Shown here piece after piece: positions 1 to 9,580 of a DNA stretch of 14,551 nucleotides; position 1 is the stretch's first letter, and each line of letters opens with the position of its first letter. Position numbers and translations under genes: made by a program. Source of the stretch: Karstenula rhodostoma CBS 690.94 (taxonomy: Eukaryota; Ascomycota; Dothideomycetes; Pleosporales; Didymosphaeriaceae); NCBI GenBank assembly GCA_010093485.1, contig MU001519.1, forward strand, positions 55,149-69,699. The letters run 5' to 3'. The notes under the pieces were generated by a model that did not search any database, was not told the DNA's origin, and saw only the letters and a program-made list of their open reading frames with translations.

Positions 1-1209
1 TACTAGTAGCTATAGTAATTCTAGCTCTAATAGTATATATTAAAGTTATTATAGTTAAAAAGCTTATAGTTAAACCTTTAGCCTGGCTAGTAGGTCTACC
101 TTACTATATATACTTATTTAGCCAGGCCTTTTCTTCTAGAGAACTATATACCCTTTACTAGGTATATTAGGGACTAGGACTTTTATTTTAAAAAAATTAG
201 AGTATTTAAAATAGGCCTTTACTTAAATATATTAGTATAGAATAATAAAATAGAATATATAGTCCTATTTTATTAGTTTCTAGAACTACTATAATAATTA
301 ATAGGGATAGTTAGGGATATTAGTATTTAATTATTAGAGGTAAAATTCTTAGATTTATTAAAGACTAACTACTATAAAAGTATTTACCAAGGATATTTTT
401 ATTAATTAGTAAATAAAAGTTAGGGGATTAAAAATAATTAGATACTATTATAGTCTTAACTATAAACTATACTAATTAGGGATTAGATAGTATTTCTATT
501 ATAACCCGCTTAGTACCTTATAAGAAATTAAAGTATTTAGGTTCTAGGGGGAGTATAGTTATAAGGCTAAAACTTAAAGAAATTAATAGAAGGGTACTAC
601 TAGATATAGAGCCTATAGCTTAATTTAACTTAATATAGGGAAACTTACTAGGTCTAGATAAAATAAGGATTAATAGATTAAAAGCTCTTTCTTAATTTTT
701 TAGATAGTAGTATATAGCTATTCTTAGTTTATAGGGTAACTTATCTACTTAATTATAATAATAAATAAGACTTTTATTTACTAAATAGCTAGACTAGCTT
801 TAGTTAGTTACTAGCTTCTTAGAGGGACTATTAGCTTAAGCTAATAGAAGTTAAAGGTAATAATAGGTCTATAATACCCTTAGATATTCTAGACTATATA
901 TATACTATACTAATAGAGCTAATAAGTTCTTTCTCTTAGCTAGAAGATCTAGGTAATCTTATTAAACTCTATCGTGCTAGGGATAGAGTATTATAATTAT
1001 TACTCTTTAATAAGGAATACCTAGTAAGCGTATATTATTAGTATATATTAATTATATCCCTACCCTTTATATATACTACCTATTACTACTACTAATTAAA
1101 TAGCTTAGTAAGGCCTTTAGACTGGCTTAAGGAGGTTGGCAATAACTACCTTAAGCTAGAAAGTTAGTTAAACTTAGTTATTTAGAGGAAGTAAAAGTTA
1201 TAATAAGGT
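1..1209 (+). pseudogene. 18S rRNA, RIP-degraded, 5'-truncated by window edge (exon 1)
   Basis: This is the small-subunit rRNA gene from the universal 530-loop region (TACCAGCAGCCGCGGTAA reads tactagtagctatagtaa at position 1) to the 3' minor domain. It follows a fungal 18S collinearly for about 1.2 kb, the length expected from there to the end of an 18S of about 1.8 kb, so no further intron is present. The universal segment TTTGTACACACCGCCCGTC is recognisable at 1066-1084, where every C>T and G>A change fits RIP or its follow-on at CpG. Nearly all differences from a normal 18S are such transitions, including in decoding-site bases that are invariant in working ribosomes. The copy is therefore a dead paralogue and not the expressed gene. 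The first third of 18S lies upstream of the window. Confidence 0.95.
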
Positions 1210-1664
1210 TAATTTATTTATATAAACTTCTTATAGAAGCCTTTATAGTTAGAGATAGTAGCCTAAATAATATAAAATAAATTAGTACCTTATATAAGTT
1301 AGCTTTGGCTGGCAATACTTTTAAATTATAGGGAATCCCTAAGAGCCCTTTATACCAAACCAGCCTAGGAAACTGGCTGGCGGCCTATTGGAAACTATAG
1401 GGTATAGTAATAGTTAAAGGGATAAGCTGGTACTATAAGGTACTTAGTAAAATAGGTAATTTATAGTAAAGCCCCTAGTATTAATAGTAGTAACCTCTAA
1501 GCCCTACTTAGACCTAGATCTATTTAAGACTTACCCTTAAACTTATCTAATATATAGCCAAATATAGGGAATATTTATAGACTAAGTAGAAGTAGGTAGA
1601 GCACTCTAGTAGTTCTACTTAAGATATAATTAGGCCCCCTTAGAAATATAGGGGATAGTAAATA
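1210..1664 (+). mobile_element. Group I intron (IC1-like) at 18S site S1506, RIP-degraded
   Basis: A 455-nt insert splits the 18S 3' end exactly after the ...AACAAGGT equivalent, which is E. coli position 1506, a common group I intron site in fungal 18S. The 3' exon resumes at 1665. Core elements are still visible: a P-like segment (aaattatagggaatcc) near 1324-1340, an R-like segment with atagacta near 1576-1584 followed by agaagtaggta, and an S-like segment (aagatataattagg) at 1621-1634. The last intron base, normally the conserved omega-G, is A at 1664, as TpG>TpA would give. The S segment lacks the usual AGTC that pairs with AGACTA in P7. Both changes predict loss of self-splicing. The intron is too short to hold a homing endonuclease gene and none is seen. 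Boundaries come from exon homology and are firm; subclass IC1 is inferred from site and size. Confidence 0.88.
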
Positions 1665-1695
1665 TTCTATAGGTAAACCTATAGAAGGATTATTA
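1665..1695 (+). pseudogene. 18S rRNA 3'-terminal exon (exon 2), RIP-degraded
   Basis: The 31-nt 3' end of 18S follows the intron: TTCCGTAGGTGAACC reads ttctataggtaaacc, ending in ggattatta for GGATCATTA. It fixes both the intron 3' splice site and the 18S/ITS1 border. It contains the site of the common ITS1/ITS5 amplification primers, now carrying several RIP transitions, so standard barcoding PCR would be expected to miss this copy. Confidence 0.93.
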
Positions 1696-1894
1696 TCTAT
1701 CTAAACTAGATATAGTTATAGCCCCTAGAGGTTCTCTTCTAGGTAGTAGGGGTAACACCCTTATATACTATATTTCTAAATCCTTTTTATATAAGTACCT
1801 TTTATTCTCCTTTAGTAGGGTAACCTACTATTAGAACTTAATAAAACCTTTTTTTATATCTAGTATTACCTATTCTAATATAAATAATTATTAT
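1696..1894 (+). other. Internal transcribed spacer 1, RIP-degraded
   Basis: About 199 nt lie between the 18S end and the 5.8S start. The segment around 1790-1850 (ataagtaccttttattctcc, then a stem of the form agtagggtaacctact) resembles the ATGAGTACCTTT and short GC hairpin near the 3' end of ITS1 in Pleosporales. The hairpin core gtagg/cctac is still self-complementary. Confidence 0.85.
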
Positions 1895-2050
1895 AACTTT
1901 TAATAATAGATCTCTTGGCTCTAGTATTAATAAAGAACACAGTAAAATATAATAAGTAGTATAAATTATAAAATTTAGTAAATTATTAAATCTTTAAATA
2001 TATATTACGCCCCTTAGTATTTTATAGGGTATACCTGTTTAAGTATTATC
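1895..2050 (+). pseudogene. 5.8S rRNA, RIP-degraded
   Basis: The full 5.8S gene, about 156 nt, close to the normal 157-158. It begins aacttttaataatagatc for AACTTTCAACAACGGATC, keeps tctcttgg, and continues through the segment equivalent to GATGAAGAACGCAGCGAAAT. It ends in atacctgtttaagtattat for the GCCTGTTCGAGCGTCAT terminus. There is no indel, and the differences are transitions at CpA/TpG or CpG sites. It would mispair with 28S in the 5.8S/28S helices and is a pseudogene. The odd triplet in aagaacacag keeps a CpA made by CpG>CpA, an intermediate that a second hit would have turned into TpA. Confidence 0.95.
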
Positions 2051-2205
2051 TATACCTTTAAGCTCTACTTAGTATTAGATATCTATCCTACCTCTATACG
2101 TAGACTCGCCCTAAATTTATTAGCAGCAGTCCTTACCTCCTCTTATATAATATAATTATATAGTGGGGGGGTATAGCCTATATCTATAAAGTAATATTTA
2201 CTATC
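2051..2205 (+). other. Internal transcribed spacer 2, RIP-degraded
   Basis: About 155 nt between 5.8S and 28S. The opening ctttaagctctacttagtat corresponds to the CCTCAAGCTCTGCTTGGTRT motif of Pleosporales ITS2, and acgtagactcgccctaaa corresponds to the CGYGGACTCGCC that follows it. A run of seven G at 2165-2171 is unusual in this AT-rich setting. The family-level source cannot be fixed without a search against de-RIPped references. Confidence 0.85.
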
Positions 2206-5200
2206 TTTAACCTTAAATTAGGTAGGGATACCCGCTAAACTTAAGTATATTAATAAGTAGAGGAAAAGAAACTAATAGGGATTACCCTAGTAATAGTAAG
2301 TAAAGCGGTAATAGCTTAAATTTAAAATCTAGCTTTTTTTAGGGGTCTAAGTTATAATTTATAGAGGATACTTTAGTATTAGTAGTAGTCTAAGTTCCTT
2401 AGAATAGAATATTATAGAGGGTAAAAATCCTATATATAATTACCTACCTTTACTATATAAAGCTCCTTTAACGAGTTAAGTTATTTAGGAATATAGCTCT
2501 AAATAGGAGGTAAATTTCTTCTAAAACTAAATACTAGCTAGAGACTAATAGTATATAAGTAGAGTAATTAAAAGATAAAAAGTACTTTAGAAAAAGAGTT
2601 AAAAAGTATATAAAATTATTAAAAGGGAAGCGCTTATAGCTAGACTTACCTATAGTTACTTACCTAGGCTTTAGCCTGGGGCACTTTTCTACGGGTAGGC
2701 CAGTATTAGTTTAGGTAGTTAGATAAAGGCCTCTATTATATATCTCCCTTTAGAATAACCTTATAGGGGAGGCGTAATATAACTAGTCTAGACTAAGGTC
2801 CACGTATCTACTAGAATACTAGTATAATGGCTATAAGTGGCCCGTTTTAAAATATAGATTAAGGAGTCTAATATCTATATAAGTATTTAGGTATTAAGCC
2901 TAAGTATATAATAAAAGTAAATAGAGGTAGGAACCCTTTTAGGTATACTATTAACTAATTCTAATATCTTTAGATAGATTTAAGTAAGAGTATAGCTATT
3001 AGAACCTAAAAAATAATAAACTATACTTAAATAGGGTAAAGCCAGAGGAAACTCTAATAGAGGCTTACAGCAGTTCTAATATATAAATCGATTATTAAAT
3101 TTAGGTATAGGGGTAAAAGACTAATTAAACTATCTAGTAGCTAGTTCCTATTAAAGTTTTCCTTAGGATAGTAGTAACGTTTTTAGTTTTATAAAGTAAA
3201 GCGAATAATTAGAGGTTTAGAGGCTAAAATAGCCTTTACCTATTCTTAAATTTTAAATATATAAGAAGTCCTTATTACTTAATTAAATATAGATATTTAA
3301 ATATATCGTTACTAGTAGGCCATTTTTAGTAAATAGAACTAGTAATACGGGATAAACTAAATATAGAGTTATAGTATTAAAATATATACTTATTAGATAC
3401 TATAAAAGGTATTAGTTTATCTAGATAGTAGGACGGTAGCTATAAAAGTTAAAATCTACTAAAGAGTATATAATAACTTACCTGCTAAATAAACTAGCCC
3501 TAAAAATAAATAGTACTTAAGTATATTACCTATACTCCACTACTAGGGTAAATATTATACCCTAGTAAGTAGGCAGGTATAGAGGTCTATAATAAAGCCT
3601 TAGAGGTAACCCTAGATTAAATGGCCTCTAGTGTAGATCTTAGTAGTAGTAGTAAATACTTAAATAAGAACTTTAAAAACTAAAGTAGAAAAAGGTTTTA
3701 TATAAATAGTAGTTAGATATAGGTTAGTTAACTCTTAGGGATAGGGTAACTCCGTTTTAATATAGGCGCTTATACCCTGCCCCTAAAAGGGAAGCTAGTT
3801 AATATTCTAGTATCTAGATATAGATTCTTCGCGGTAATATAACTAAAAGTAAAGACTCTAGTAGAAGCCCTAAAAAGAGTTCTCTTTTCTTCTTAATAGT
3901 CTATTACCCTAAAATCGGTTTATCTAGAGCTAGGGTTTAATAGCTAGAAGAGTACTATACTTTTATAATATTTAGTACGCCCCTAATAGGCCTTAAAAAT
4001 CTACTTAAAGTAATAGTTTTTATACTAGGTTATACTTATAACTATAGTAGGTCTCTAAGGTAAATAGCCTCTAGTTAATAGAATAATATAGATAAGGGAA
4101 GTTAGTAAAATAGATCTATAACTTTAGGAAAAGGATTAGCTCTAAGGGTTAGGTATATTAGGCCTTAAGGAGAAGCTTCTAGTATAGCTTAGTACTAGCT
4201 ATAAGGTAGGTACCTTATAGTACTAGGTAGTAGATACTCTTAGCAGGCTTTAGCTATCTAGCGTATACTTAATAACTAACTTAGAACTAGTATAGATAAG
4301 GGGAATCTAACTATCTAATTAAAATATAGTATTATAATAGCTAGAAAGTAGTATTAATATAATATAATTTCTACCCAGTACCTTAAATATTAAAGTAAAG
4401 AGATTCGACTAAGTACAGGTAAATAGTAGAAATAACTATAACTCTTTTAAAGTAGCTAAATACCTTATTATCTAATTAGTAATATATATAAATAGATTAA
4501 TAAGATTCCTACTATCCCTATCTACTATTTAGTAAAACTATAGCTAAGGGAATAGGCTTGGCTAAATTAATAGGGAAAGAAGATCCTATTAAGCTTAACT
4601 CTAGTTTAATATTATAAAAAGATATAGGGGGTATAAAATAGGTAGAAGCTTTAGCGCTAGTAAAATACCACTACCCTTATTATCTTTTTACTTATTTAAT
4701 AAAGCGGAGCTAGGTCTTACTACTTAACTTCTAGTATAAAGATCCTTTATAGGCCGATCCAGGTTAAAGATATTATTAGGTAGGGAGTTTAGCTAGGGTA
4801 GTATATCTATTAAACTATAATATAGGTATTCTAAGGGGGACTTATAGAGAATAGAAATTTCTAGTAGAGTAAAAGGGTAAAAGTCCCCTTAATTTTAATT
4901 TTTAGTGTAAATATAAACTATAAAAGTATAGCCTATTAATCCTTTAGTCCCTTAAAATTTAAGGCTAGAGGTACTAGAAAAGTTACTATAGGGATAACTA
5001 GCTTATAGTAGCTAAGCATTTATAGTAATATTACTTTTTAATCCTTTAATATTAGCTCTTCCTATTATACTAAAGTAGAATTTAGTAAGTATTAGATTAT
5101 TTACCTACTAATAGGGAATATAAGCTAGGTTTAGACTATTATAAAATAGGTTAGTTTTACCCTATTAATAACCTCGCCCTAATAGTAATACTACTTAGTA

Positions 5201-5560
5201 TAAGAGGAACCGTAATTTTAGATAATTAGTTTTTATAGCTATCTAATTAGGTATTACCGCGAAGCTACTATCTACTAGATTATAGCTAAATACCTTTAAG
5301 TTAGAATTTATACTAGAATAGGGTAAATTTTTATACCTATATATTAGAGTTAGATATAAATAGGCCTTTAGCCTAGAATCTTAGTAGGCTAGTAATAGTA
5401 GTCCCGTTAAAATAGAGGCTACTAGCTAGTATATTATAATTTAACTATATATAGGATTAAATTCTTTATAAACGACTTAGTTATCTAGTTAGATTATATA
5501 AGTAGTTAAGTAGCCTTATAGTTATAAGCTACTAAGTATAAGCCTACTACTAGCTTAGTT
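2206..5560 (+). pseudogene. 28S (25S-28S) rRNA, full length, RIP-degraded
   Basis: The large-subunit rRNA gene runs from tttaaccttaaattagg (TTTGACCTYRRATCAGG) to about tagcttagtt (GATTTGT end region). Its length of about 3.35 kb matches fungal 25S-28S, so no intron interrupts it. Conserved blocks are easy to follow: the LR0R region (acccgctaaacttaag, 2230-2245), ggtaaagtcccctt-type blocks near 4870, and the sarcin-ricin loop at 5194-5212, where AGTACGAGAGGAA reads agtataagaggaa. The loop change alone would abolish elongation-factor binding. Damage is nearly all C>T and G>A transition with few indels. Strand, order and spacing match a normal rDNA unit. The 3' end is set by homology and could be off by 10-20 nt. 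Confidence 0.95.
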
Positions 5561-6156
5561 AAAAACCTTTATTTAAAAGGAGCTATAGCCTACTAAATCT
5601 ATTCTAAGCCAGAGGGAGTCTATATATATAGTTAGTAAGACGTAGCAGGGATATAGCTAATAAGGAGGGCTAAAAGCTATCTTAATAAGCCTAAGCTTAG
5701 GTTAATATAGGCTATTTAACTAGATAGCTAGAAGGGAAGTAATATAGGTAGATCTTATAAAGGGTTACTTATACTAGTTAGATATTATATTAGAGGGTAG
5801 GAGATAGATAATAAAGTAGCCCTTATAACTAATAATAGTAATAGTATAAGTATATAGATTTAGGTTATATACTAATAATATATATATAGTTTACCTTTTC
5901 TAACTAGATATAGAGATACTATAGTAATATACTTAGTCTAAAGTTAGGCTATAGATATATAATATACCCTATTCTACTAACTAATTAAAGCTAACTATAG
6001 GATATATATAGGTACCCTATAATACTAGAAAGGCTATATAGAGAGACCCTTTTACTAATATATTACTAACTATATAGATAGTACCTAAACTCTAGAGGTT
6101 TATTATCTATTTTATACTAGTAGAGATAGTAGTAAGAGTAGACTAAAAAGTATATT
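5561..6156 (+). other. rDNA intergenic spacer, proximal part, no gene seen
   Basis: About 600 bp follow the 28S end in the direction of transcription. It is TpA-saturated, with poly-TA stretches such as 5617-5629 and 5875-5890. I see no 5S gene, tRNA or protein-coding frame. It is called intergenic spacer from its place directly after 28S; I do not recognise its sequence. Confidence 0.6.
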
Positions 6157-6305
6157 AAAAAGTGCCCTAGGTACTTTCTAGGGTTATAAAATATTCTTAT
6201 AATTAGGATAGAGCTTTTAACTACCCTAATTCTAAATCTATTATCTATTTATTAATAGGGTAAATAGTAATAGTACTAGATCTAAAAGTACCCCGGGCAC
6301 TTTTT
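6157..6305. repeat. Palindrome-bounded hairpin repeat, unit 1
   Basis: First of three related units of about 150 bp. It opens with aaaaagtgccctaggtactt (6157-6176) and closes with aaaagtaccccgggcacttt (6284-6303), both near-palindromes. Inside lie two stem-loops: taggatag (6204-6211) facing ctaccctaa (6221-6229), and ctatttat facing gtaaatag around 6245-6267. It may be a spacer subrepeat or a small foldback (MITE-like) element. Confidence 0.75.
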
Positions 6306-6338
6306 ATACCAAGGAAAAAGTACCCTGAAAAGTGCCCT

Positions 6339-6489
6339 AAAAAGTGCCCTAGGCACTTCTAGGGGTTATAAGATATCCTAATAACTAGGATAGAGCTTTT
6401 AACTATCCTAATTCTAAATCTATTATCTATTTATCAATAGGATAAATAGTAGTGGTACTAGAGGTAAAAGTATACCACGCACTTTTTTC
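6339..6489. repeat. Palindrome-bounded hairpin repeat, unit 2
   Basis: Second unit, best preserved. The opening arm AAGTGCC-cta-GGCACTT (6342-6358) is a perfect inverted repeat and the closing palindrome is at 6467-6488. Internal stem 1 pairs TAGGATAG with CTATCCTA perfectly. Stem 2 pairs CTATTTAT with ATAAATAG around 6427-6449. The start is offset 182 bp from unit 1 because extra agtgccct-type motifs lie between them (6317-6338). Confidence 0.75.
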
Positions 6490-6502
6490 TTAGCAGTGCA
6501 CT

Positions 6503-6650
6503 AAAAGTGTGCCACGCACTTCTTAAGATATTAGGATATCCTAATAACTAGAATAGAGCTTTTAACTATTCTAATTCTAAATCCGTTATCTATTTATTAA
6601 TAGGATGGATAGTAGTAGTACTAGAGGTAAAAGTATACTGCGCACTTTTT
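6503..6650. repeat. Palindrome-bounded hairpin repeat, unit 3
   Basis: Third unit, offset 163 bp from unit 2. It opens with aaaagtgtgccacgcactt and closes with aaaagtatactgcgcacttt (6629-6648). Stem 1 reads TAGAATAG facing CTATTCTA, so both strands of the stem differ from unit 2 yet still pair. Stem 2 keeps CTATTTAT but its partner reads GGATGGATAG, which pairs only through wobble. The unit ends 10 bp before the putative LTR start. Confidence 0.75.
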
Positions 6651-6660
6651 CCTTAGCGGT

Positions 6661-6699
6661 TGTAAGGGTTAATTTAACCTAAGGTTAAATCCCCTTACA
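6661..6699. repeat. 39-bp imperfect palindrome at LTR start
   Basis: Outer arms TGTAAGGG (6661-6668) and CCCTTACA (6692-6699) and inner arms ATTTAACCT (6672-6680) and AGGTTAAAT (6682-6690) are exact complements around a single central A (6681). The internal loop is TTA against C. Confidence 0.85.
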
Positions 6700-6741
6700 G
6701 GATATTTACCTATCTTTAAGCTTAGGCCTTATCTAGTGGCC

Positions 6742-6749
6742 TATATATA
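6742..6749 (+). promoter_or_regulatory. Putative LTR TATA box
   Basis: The string tatatata-type motif in ggcctatatatagatt sits about 80 bp inside the putative LTR, where a U3 promoter is expected. TA-rich strings are common in this RIPped window, so the call rests on position more than on sequence. Confidence 0.35.
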
Positions 6750-6952
6750 GATTAGTTAGTAGATTTTAAATACCTAGTATATAGAGAGCTCCTCTCTAGG
6801 ATCCTCTTTATCTTAGTATCTTAAGTTTAGTCTTAATTTATATAATTTCTTCTAGCTATTTAATTCTAAGAGTATTCGCCCTATTTAGCTATATCCTAGC
6901 CTTATATTAAACTTAAGACCCCTTCTTTTAGCTAGAGATTAGTAACTATAAT

Positions 6953-7393
6953 ATCTACCTTTAGCTCTTTAGGTATAGAAAGGTTTACTAAAATTCTAAA
7001 TTTTTTCTTTAGGTTAGCTATTAAGGTGCTAGAATATCCTCTAAAGTCCTTATTAAAGGCTAGCTATTAAGGTGCTAGAACATTCTCTAAAGTCCTTATT
7101 AAAGGCTAGCTATTAAGGTACTAGAACGTCCTTTAAAGTCCTTATTAAAGGCTAGCTATTAAGGCACTAGAATATCCTTCTAAGTTTTTTAAACTCCCTT
7201 AAAGACCTACTAATATTAGGCACCTTTAGTAGAATTAACTACTATAAAGGTTAAATCCCTTTTAGGTAGAAATATATATCTACTATAGGTACACTAAAAA
7301 TAATACGCGTACCCTTAGTAAATAGACTTAAAACAGGACTAACTACCTACTTATTACTTATACCTTACCTACCTAAACCTACCTTATACCCTT
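6953..7393 (+). other. Retrotransposon leader (untranslated) region
   Basis: About 440 bp lie between the putative LTR and gag. No coding frame is seen. It contains the 46-bp tandem repeat at 7015-7180 and otherwise shows only TA-rich, RIPped sequence. The gag start is not fixed because ATG codons have become ATA, so up to 100 bp at the right end could belong to gag. Confidence 0.45.
7015..7180 (+). repeat. 46-bp tandem repeat, 3 full copies plus a partial fourth
   Basis: Copies start at 7015, 7061, 7107 and 7153, exactly 46 bp apart, each opening tagctattaaggtgctagaa or a close variant and continuing through ctctaaagtccttattaaag. The fourth fades after about 28 bp. Copies differ mainly by transitions (gtgct, gtact, gcact), showing RIP hitting each copy independently. 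The array lies in the retrotransposon leader. Confidence 0.93.
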
Positions 7394-9580
7394 ATAGTAA
7401 ATATTAATTTATATAATATTTCTATCTTAAATAGCCCTCTCTCCCTATCTAGTTTACCTCTAAATAGCTCTATACCTGCCGCACTACCACCTATAACTAA
7501 GCGTATAAAGACGAAACCTCTAGTACCTAGATAGTCTATTAATAGGGACCTAATATTTTTCCTTTAGAGCTATATTAGGACTTGCTCTATAAGCCGCGCT
7601 ACTAAAGTAATAGTAGCTATTAATTTTAGTAAAGAAGACCTTAATAATATTTTAAAGGTAAATAACCCCTATTATAGTATAACTATAGGTAAAATACTAT
7701 ATATATTACTCTAAGGTTACTTACCTATTCTAATATAAGAATAGGCACTAGTAGCTAAAGCCTCTAGCGTATAACCTCCCTATAAGCTAGAAAACCTATC
7801 CTTCTAGATTAAACTTTTCCTGCTAGAACTAGGTATCCAGCCACCTAAAGGTACTAAAGAATACCTAGCTAATATTAGTAAGGTTAAGAAGGAATTAGGC
7901 CTCTATTAGAATTCTAAAACTAGAAACTATAAGGAGGAAGAAGATAACTTTAAGGCTAGTCTATAAGTAGCTAGGCTATAAGAGCTAGAAGAAGTATCTA
8001 AACTATATATAGCCTTTACTAATATTAATATAATTATCCTAGACTTAATTACTTTAGATAGAAAGTACCCAGAAACTTTAAATTACTAAGGCCTAGAGTT
8101 TACTACTACTTCTAATATACGTGTAGGCTATATTAAGGCTAATATAGCTCTATTTACTATAAAGCTACAGCTTATAGCCTTATCCTAATATACACGTAAA
8201 GTATAGGACCAGCAATAAAAGCTAGTCTAGTAAAACACTAATCTAAATAATAAAATTAACATTATAATAGACTCCTAGATATAGACTTAAAAGGAAAATA
8301 GTTATTTATAAACTAAGATTATAGAACTAAAGAAGACTACTAAGGCTAAAAATTAACTAATATAGATAATAATTAGTAACTTAGATAGTAATAATAGTTT
8401 TAAGTTACTCTATTAGTTTAGCGCTTCCCCTACTAAGCTAGTACCTACTATTAAATATAATACTAAACTAGTTACTCTAAAAATAGATAGTTAGTAAAGT
8501 ATAGACTATTCTACTATAGATTAATATATTCTAAGAGTAAATACCCCTAGTAAACTTTTCTATAAAGTACTAAACCTTTACTATATAAAGTACTAAGCTT
8601 ACTAGAGTAAATACCTGTCCTCTAAGATTCTAGACCCTAATAAGTTTAATAATAATAAGGTTTAGTTTAAGCTATAGTTCTATTTACTAGAGGTTAAGAT
8701 TAAGTCTAATATAGACTACTTTTAGTAAGATACTCCTAAAGAATATACTATAGCTATTACTAATTATATTAATATATAGCTAGAAGGCCGCGCCTTTAAA
8801 ATTTTTAATATCTAGAAATAGTAGTAATTAACTATATTTCTTATAGGTTTATATAATTACCTCTAAGCTATATTTATACTGCTAAACTAGGATATTAATA
8901 CCTATACTAACCTTTAGAAGATAACGTTTCTACTTAGAGGAGACGTAAACTTATTTATTATATAGTATAATATATTTATAAACTAGGCTAGGTTTTATTC
9001 TAATAATCCTAAAGAGATACTCTATAAGAAGCTCTATATAAAACTTGCTAACTAGCTTACTTAGGATACTATTAACCCTACTATAGACTATAATAAATTT
9101 TATACTATTATCTATAAGCTATATAAAGCCTATAAGCACGACTATTAGGCTAACTATAACTAACTTACTCCCTCTACCCTATACTATTATAAGGAGTTTT
9201 TATTATAAATAATTACTTTAGTCCCTTATCGCACTATAGGACCACCTAAAAATACTATAGTAAAATCGGCTCTAAAGCGCTAATCTACTAACCCTAGATA
9301 TAGGTACTCTAGAGAGTAGTGTTATAAAAATTAGGTATATTATAACTACCTCTCTAAGGACTATATCTACTATAATTACCCTATTAAACTTTATAATAGA
9401 TATACTATTACCACTATTATAAAGGTTTAAGAAGAGAATAAGACTTACTTCTTCCTAGAATCTAGTAATAAATATACCTCTAATAAAGACTTTAAATTAG
9501 ACTTTAAGTTAGAAAACTAGAGGTACTAGTTAACTCTAGACTAGTACCCCTAATAGAAGTAGTAGGTATAAAACTAATTA
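7394..9580 (+). pseudogene. gag: gag, RIP-degraded
   Basis: One frame (codons starting at 7394, 7397 and so on) gives coherent protein through scattered TAG/TAA codons for about 720 codons, with no frameshift seen. The N-terminal part, about codons 25-330, has a Pro/Lys-rich start (near 7475-7520) and a Gln/Lys/Leu-rich, heptad-like stretch around 8180-8350 that suggests a coiled coil. A Retrotrans_gag-type domain follows at about 8615-9150; it opens with a K-I-x-D-P-x-K-F-N motif and then F-K-x-W/stop-F-Y-L-L-E-V-K, as in capsid domains of Ty3-like elements. A Cys-knuckle remnant lies near 9320-9362: one TGT survives and later positions read TAT/TAC where Cys or His would be, though the spacing does not fit a clean CCHC. 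Start and stop are approximate because ATG is lost and true stops cannot be told from RIP stops. Confidence 0.8.

Larger units (their letters stand above)
6661..6952 (+). repeat. Putative 5' LTR
   Basis: The stretch begins tgtaaggg, consistent with the TG start of LTRs. It contains a TATA box (6742-6749) and lies upstream of the gag leader. The end near ctataata at 6945-6952 is a guess from an expected CA-rich terminus turned into TA by RIP. I could not find a convincing tRNA primer-binding site just after it, and a self-primed mechanism as in Tf1 is possible. Only a comparison with the 3' LTR beyond position 14551 would settle the boundaries. Confidence 0.5.

Noticed and set aside
5561..6660. 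5S rRNA or tRNA gene in the rDNA spacer
   Set aside because: No 5S internal control-region pattern or tRNA cloverleaf was seen, even allowing for C>T and G>A changes.
6953..6975. tRNA primer-binding site after the 5' LTR
   Set aside because: No convincing complement to a tRNA 3' end is visible; RIP would alter a TGG start, so I left it uncalled.
7015..7180. CRISPR-like array
   Set aside because: The 46-bp copies are directly adjacent with no unique spacers, and the host is a fungus.
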